A stretch of DNA of 64,000 nt from Mesaphorura yosii. Lineage: Eukaryota; Arthropoda; Collembola; Poduromorpha; Tullbergiidae. Below are positions 59,889-64,000 of the stretch, piece by piece (the first letter of the stretch is position 1; the number at the start of each line of letters is the position of its first letter). Under the pieces are notes generated by a model. It saw only the letters and a list, made by a program, of their open reading frames with translations. It was not told where the DNA came from and did not search any database. The stretch spans positions 124,001 through 188,000 of the forward strand of contig WIXG01000035.1 in the NCBI GenBank assembly GCA_009869945.1, in the 5' to 3' direction. A program made the position numbers and the translations under genes.

Positions 59889-62800
59889 TATCTTGAATTT
59901 GTCAGAACGGTGACATGAACCATTTAATTAGCAAATAACACAAGAATGTTCATTGTTATCACAGTTCTGAATAGTGTCCAACGATGTCTAAACTCGCATT
60001 TCAGAGTTTCGGTTTCGTGTTACTTGTCACCTCCAGCAACCTCAGAAGGATGGCCAATCTGTTCAGTTTTGCAGATGAAATTGATTTTACCCAGATCTGT
60101 AGTGGCTACAGTGATCTGTGAGAAGGTGATAATAGGAGCACCACACAAGGCGAACGTCTTGCGAGCGTGCGTAAACTTTCGTCCCTTACCAAGTCAAATA
60201 TTGACAATTATCCATGGAATCCAACCACAGTCACAATTTAATAACATGAAAATAGCTCGGCGTGAGGGAGTTTTGCATCCGCTAGACTGACCCTATTTGA
60301 AATTAAGCTCATCTGCCTTGTTCTGTTCCAGAATGGTCTCCAGCACCATGATCACTACACTCGCACTCTTCTCCTAAACAACTTAATTTACATTCATCTG
60401 CATATTTGAACTTTGTGCCAGCAGCAACTGTTCAGGGCGAACGACATTTCGTGCGAGTATTTATTAAAAAACAGAAAAGGAAATATATGTTGAACGTATT
60501 TGACTTTTCGTATGAGCTTGATTCCGTGTTGTTGGAGGAGTGTGGAGTGGGAATGTACTGTGTGGGGAGAGATTGGCCAACTTTAAAATGAGAAAACTTG
60601 GTTTCCAAGTTTCAGTAGAGTGAGAGCACAAAGGCGATTTCACGGACCGCAGGTCTTAGGAAGTAAAGAGAGAATAAAGTTGGAGCCTGTTAATAAGAGT
60701 GGGATGATTGCGATTGCGGACGACGGCAAGTAGCCCGAACATTAAACTTATTTTAGTCACTGACAACAACACACGACAAAATGAAACCAAAGATTACGCC
60801 TGACGGAGAAAATGAGAGAAGATATTATTCATACGATGCACGAGACACAACAGGAGCGACGGGGTTCAGAATACGTACAAAAACATCACAGCCATGTCGA
60901 CAGCATAAATTCTGGCATCATTAAGTGCAGATTTTCATAGCGATTAAGCTGACGCTTCACATTAGAGTTGACTCTTAGTTGACTTGCACTCTGTTTTCTT
61001 GTCGTCTTAAAATTTTTCTTTTCTTGTAATCCGAACCATGTCCTCGGTTAAGATAATATTGACTTTCAACACCTTCCATAAACTTTCCTGTACAGTCTGG
61101 CTTCAGATTTCACTCTTGACGGTTGGTCGGATTCCCATTGAAGTTAAATACTGCCTAAATACAAAGAACGAGAAGGATTAATAACGGTTCAGGTGTCAAG
61201 AAAACAGTTGGCACTGCTTTCACGTGTTTGACTTTAGATCACAGAGCTGAAAATGGCAGTAAGGAGCTGTGCCAGCGGTGTGAAGCCTGCGTCTGACAGG
61301 TAGGCAAAAGAAAGGCATTACACTCTTGAGTAAAACTAGTTTTATGGAGTGTCCGGTACAAAAATAACTTTACAAAGAGCCGGACCCGCTTGAACTACTC
61401 TTAACGGCAGACATGAAGCTTCCTGCCTCTCTTACGACATTTTCAATCCTCTGACTAGGTTACACATTTGTTATACCACCAAGTCCTTAAAAGCTTACTG
61501 CCCGATTCATCCGCTGTAATAAAATATTGATTTCGTCACTGACAACAAATGAATGAATGAATAAGTGATTCAATGAATGAATTTGCTAATGCATCATCAG
61601 ACAACGCATCACAGCTCAGTCCAGATGAACTGGGCAATTTATCTTGCCCCGCAATTTAAATCTCACTTTTGCTACCATATGTTAGTAATGCTTCCTCACT
61701 ACAAAAGCACCGGCTTCATCTTTTCAAATCAGCAATGCAGGAAAAATCAGCGATTGTGTTTGGCAATGAGAGATGAGAAAGTGAATACGAGACTATTCCA
61801 CGAGGATGCCTCAGATATTGGGAGAAGCTGAATAAACCACTTTCGCAGTATTATGGGAGAAATAGTCGAACCATTTCAGGGCAACATTCGTGCCTCTCGA
61901 CAAATCCTAATAGGAGAGGAGTCGCAAACCATGTTATGTATTCCGATTCCACCCAGACAGGGTAACGAGAAGAGAAGAGTGGAACAGTGGAAATTGGTTC
62001 CGCAACTGCTGGTGGAATAGAAAACAGGAAATAGTCGTATTGTATTGTATAGATTGTAATGCGCGATATTAGACTCTGGGTCCGGTGCTGCGAAGTGAAG
62101 AACTGAGTTCAATGTGCAGGCAGGTTGATGGAAGTCATACAAGGCAAGGCAAGGAGAACTTTCACTCATTCATTTTAGTAAATCCATTTTGAGAAGCACG
62201 GAGCTAGAACAACAGCACAGATCGCGTAGAAACTCGGATCACGGAGATGAAAATGAGAGTGATCCCGCTGTTCTCGTTATTAGAGTCTGTAATCTAATCT
62301 AATGCGCCTGTAATTTAATCGTAATGAGCACATGGACGAGAACACGAAAAATGAAGTCGATACCAGGTTACGAACTCTACCTCGTCCCGAATTCTAATTG
62401 CACTTAATTCCGAAAATATTCCAACAATACGCTGTGAGAAATTCAGGGATCAACTGTGACGAGCTGCCAAGTTGAGTTGCACTGGCTCTCGTTCTGATCT
62501 AATTGAATTACGAGTTAATAGGATTGAGACCGATTCAAATTTATGATCACAAGGCAGCTGCTGCAAATTCGCTGATTCCAAGAAGGGCCTTTCCCATTGA
62601 TAACCTTTCATTAACGTAAAAGCTTACACGTGTGCACGCTGAGTTGTGAAACTGTGCAGGATTAATCATTTAGAGAGATTTCTGCAGTCTGAATTTGCCC
62701 GGCACATTCTGCTGCGCGCTGAAGCTTTCAGGGTTGAAAGTGGAATTGTTTAGTCGTTTACATTTCGCATAGTTCGCATTGTAATCCGGTCGCTCATCGA

Positions 62801-64000
62801 CGTCGTCGTTGCTGGTCTCATATTTTGTCATTAGTATAAGCTTAGTTGAGCTCACTGCATGGATTTTGTCCTGGCAAATGAAAGCTTCAGCGCGCAGCAG
62901 AACACAGTCGGAAGAACATTAAATTTTATCTAGTTTTATCCTTCAGCAGAGGGTTACGGTATGCTAGTGTTACACAAGATGGAGACACAGGAAGATTAAA
63001 ATTTTATCGAATCAACAAAATATCCTACACCATTAATTCAGAGAGAAAGGTTTCAGTTGCAATTACATCCGTCTATTGTTGCTGACAACGGATAAGATAC
63101 AACCTGATAGCGTTTTCGCGCTCCTGAGGCAGACGGAGAGTAGATAAAATGGGCTATAAAAATACAATTAGCAGAGGTAGAAGTCATTAGTTCGCATGCA
63201 GCCGGCCTTCGGGTTCTGACATGTAAGTTGGGGTTGCAGGTAAGAAAAGAGTATGATGGAGTTTTATGTCTTTTGCATTTTGACAATTTTGACAAGCGAA
63301 TCCAATGAGCTTGCGCACTGTGGTAGTTTGTATTTTATATTTGTGTAGGATTAATTTAGAAATTGTTGGAGGAAAGCTTTCTTTCTCTTCAATGAAACTG
63401 ATCCACTGCTTTTCCTTTTTGAAGCAATTACAGCTTCCAAAAGCAGAGACTAAAGTAAATGCACAAATATTTACACAAGTGCTAAGCCTTGACATGAATC
63501 CAACTCCGGGCGCTTACAGCTTGCAGTCGAATTAAAGCCTTGATTTGAACTGTATAGAATCGCATGGAAAGTTATTATTTGATTGTTATATTATTATCAC
63601 ATTAAGTGTTCGTTAGCTGGTGCAGCCATTTCGGTTATCCTTTCATTATCTTTATGGCACTTTAAATGAGAAACAAATAGCTAGAAATATGGAGGATTGT
63701 TGCGCTGCTTACGTTTTTCCAGCTATAAATAACAACAAATTGGTGGGCTGGAGTATTGCTGATTTACTTTCACGCGTGCACAGCGTTGAAAGTGCCTTCT
63801 TCTAGTGGACCATAATTCATCTGAATCGGGTTCTAAATCTTAGGGCAGTTTTGTTCTTTAATGTGCGCAGCTCTTCTACTGTAATTGGTTATCTGGAGTT
63901 TCCAGAAAGGCACTAAGCAAAAATATCGCTATTGCTGGAATTGAAGACATTCGCGGACGACACACTGCAGGAGTCACATCAGTCATCGTTTATAAATAGC
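59889..64000. other. Upstream flank, no gene seen
   Basis: Would contain the promoter of the minus-strand gene beginning at 59888. Minor open frames (59946-60290, 62670-62855 minus, 63187-63535 on both strands, 63620-63805) lack domains and mostly lack ATG starts. A 24-bp perfect inverted repeat is at 62707-62902. Confidence 0.4.
62707..62902. repeat. 24-bp perfect inverted repeat flanking 148 bp
   Basis: The left arm at 62707-62730 (starting TTCTGCTGCGCGCTGAAGCT) and the right arm at 62879-62902 (starting TGAAAGCTTCAGCGCGCAGC) are perfect reverse complements over 24 bp. They are more GC-rich than the surroundings. The arms enclose 148 bp. No target-site duplication is obvious. It may be a foldback element, a small MITE remnant or a recent inverted duplication. 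Confidence 0.9.

Noticed and set aside
61549-61583. GAATGAATGAATAA repeats and a 28-codon ORF following them
   Set aside because: A short imperfect tetranucleotide repeat and a tiny ORF are expected by chance in this composition.

Overview
This window is eukaryotic, almost certainly from an invertebrate animal. Genes are split by GT-AG introns, many only 50-100 bp, there are no bacterial operons or ribosome binding sites, AATAAA polyadenylation signals follow several genes, and the recognisable families (copine, R7-RGS-binding protein, PGAP2, TIGAR, SEC14/CRAL-TRIO) are animal-type. The DNA is AT-rich and gene-poor. I cannot place the phylum: the splice acceptors are varied (ttgcag, ttttag, attag, gaag), so a typical nematode with the strict TTTTCAG acceptor is not favoured.

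Layout. 1.1-3.8 kb: a nine-exon copine gene (+). 4.9-5.5 kb: a possible small two-exon gene (-). 5.8-9.7 kb: a three-exon gene (+) for a small acidic protein starting MGC, with two related palindromes in its 3' UTR. 11.4-18.8 kb: a head-to-tail cluster (-) of TIGAR-like histidine phosphatases, three intact five-exon copies and one decayed copy, all with nearly identical exon architecture. 19.4-19.8 kb: a remnant resembling a MULE-type transposase. 20.8-30.2 kb: three exons (-) of an R7BP-like RGS-binding protein, whose first coding exon may lie at 59.5-59.9 kb; if so the gene spans 39 kb and hosts other genes in its introns. 27.9-28.9 kb: an uninterrupted PGAP2 reading frame (+). 31.0-32.6 kb: an unrecognised four-exon gene (-). 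36.5-37.5 kb: a SEC14/CRAL-TRIO gene (+) with one apparent frameshift. 37.5-59.5 kb and 59.9-64 kb: long stretches where I see no convincing gene, only short ORFs, hairpins and a 24-bp inverted repeat.

Functional picture. The genes do not form a pathway. Membrane-linked functions recur: copine (phospholipid binding), the putatively acylated MGC protein, R7BP (a palmitoylated anchor for R7 RGS proteins), PGAP2 (GPI-anchor remodelling) and CRAL-TRIO (lipid carrier). This may be coincidence. The most distinctive local feature is the TIGAR-like tandem family, with paralogue-specific changes around the active-site motif and a pseudogene at one end. All gene models were built by reading splice sites and reading phase by eye; none was tested against transcripts.
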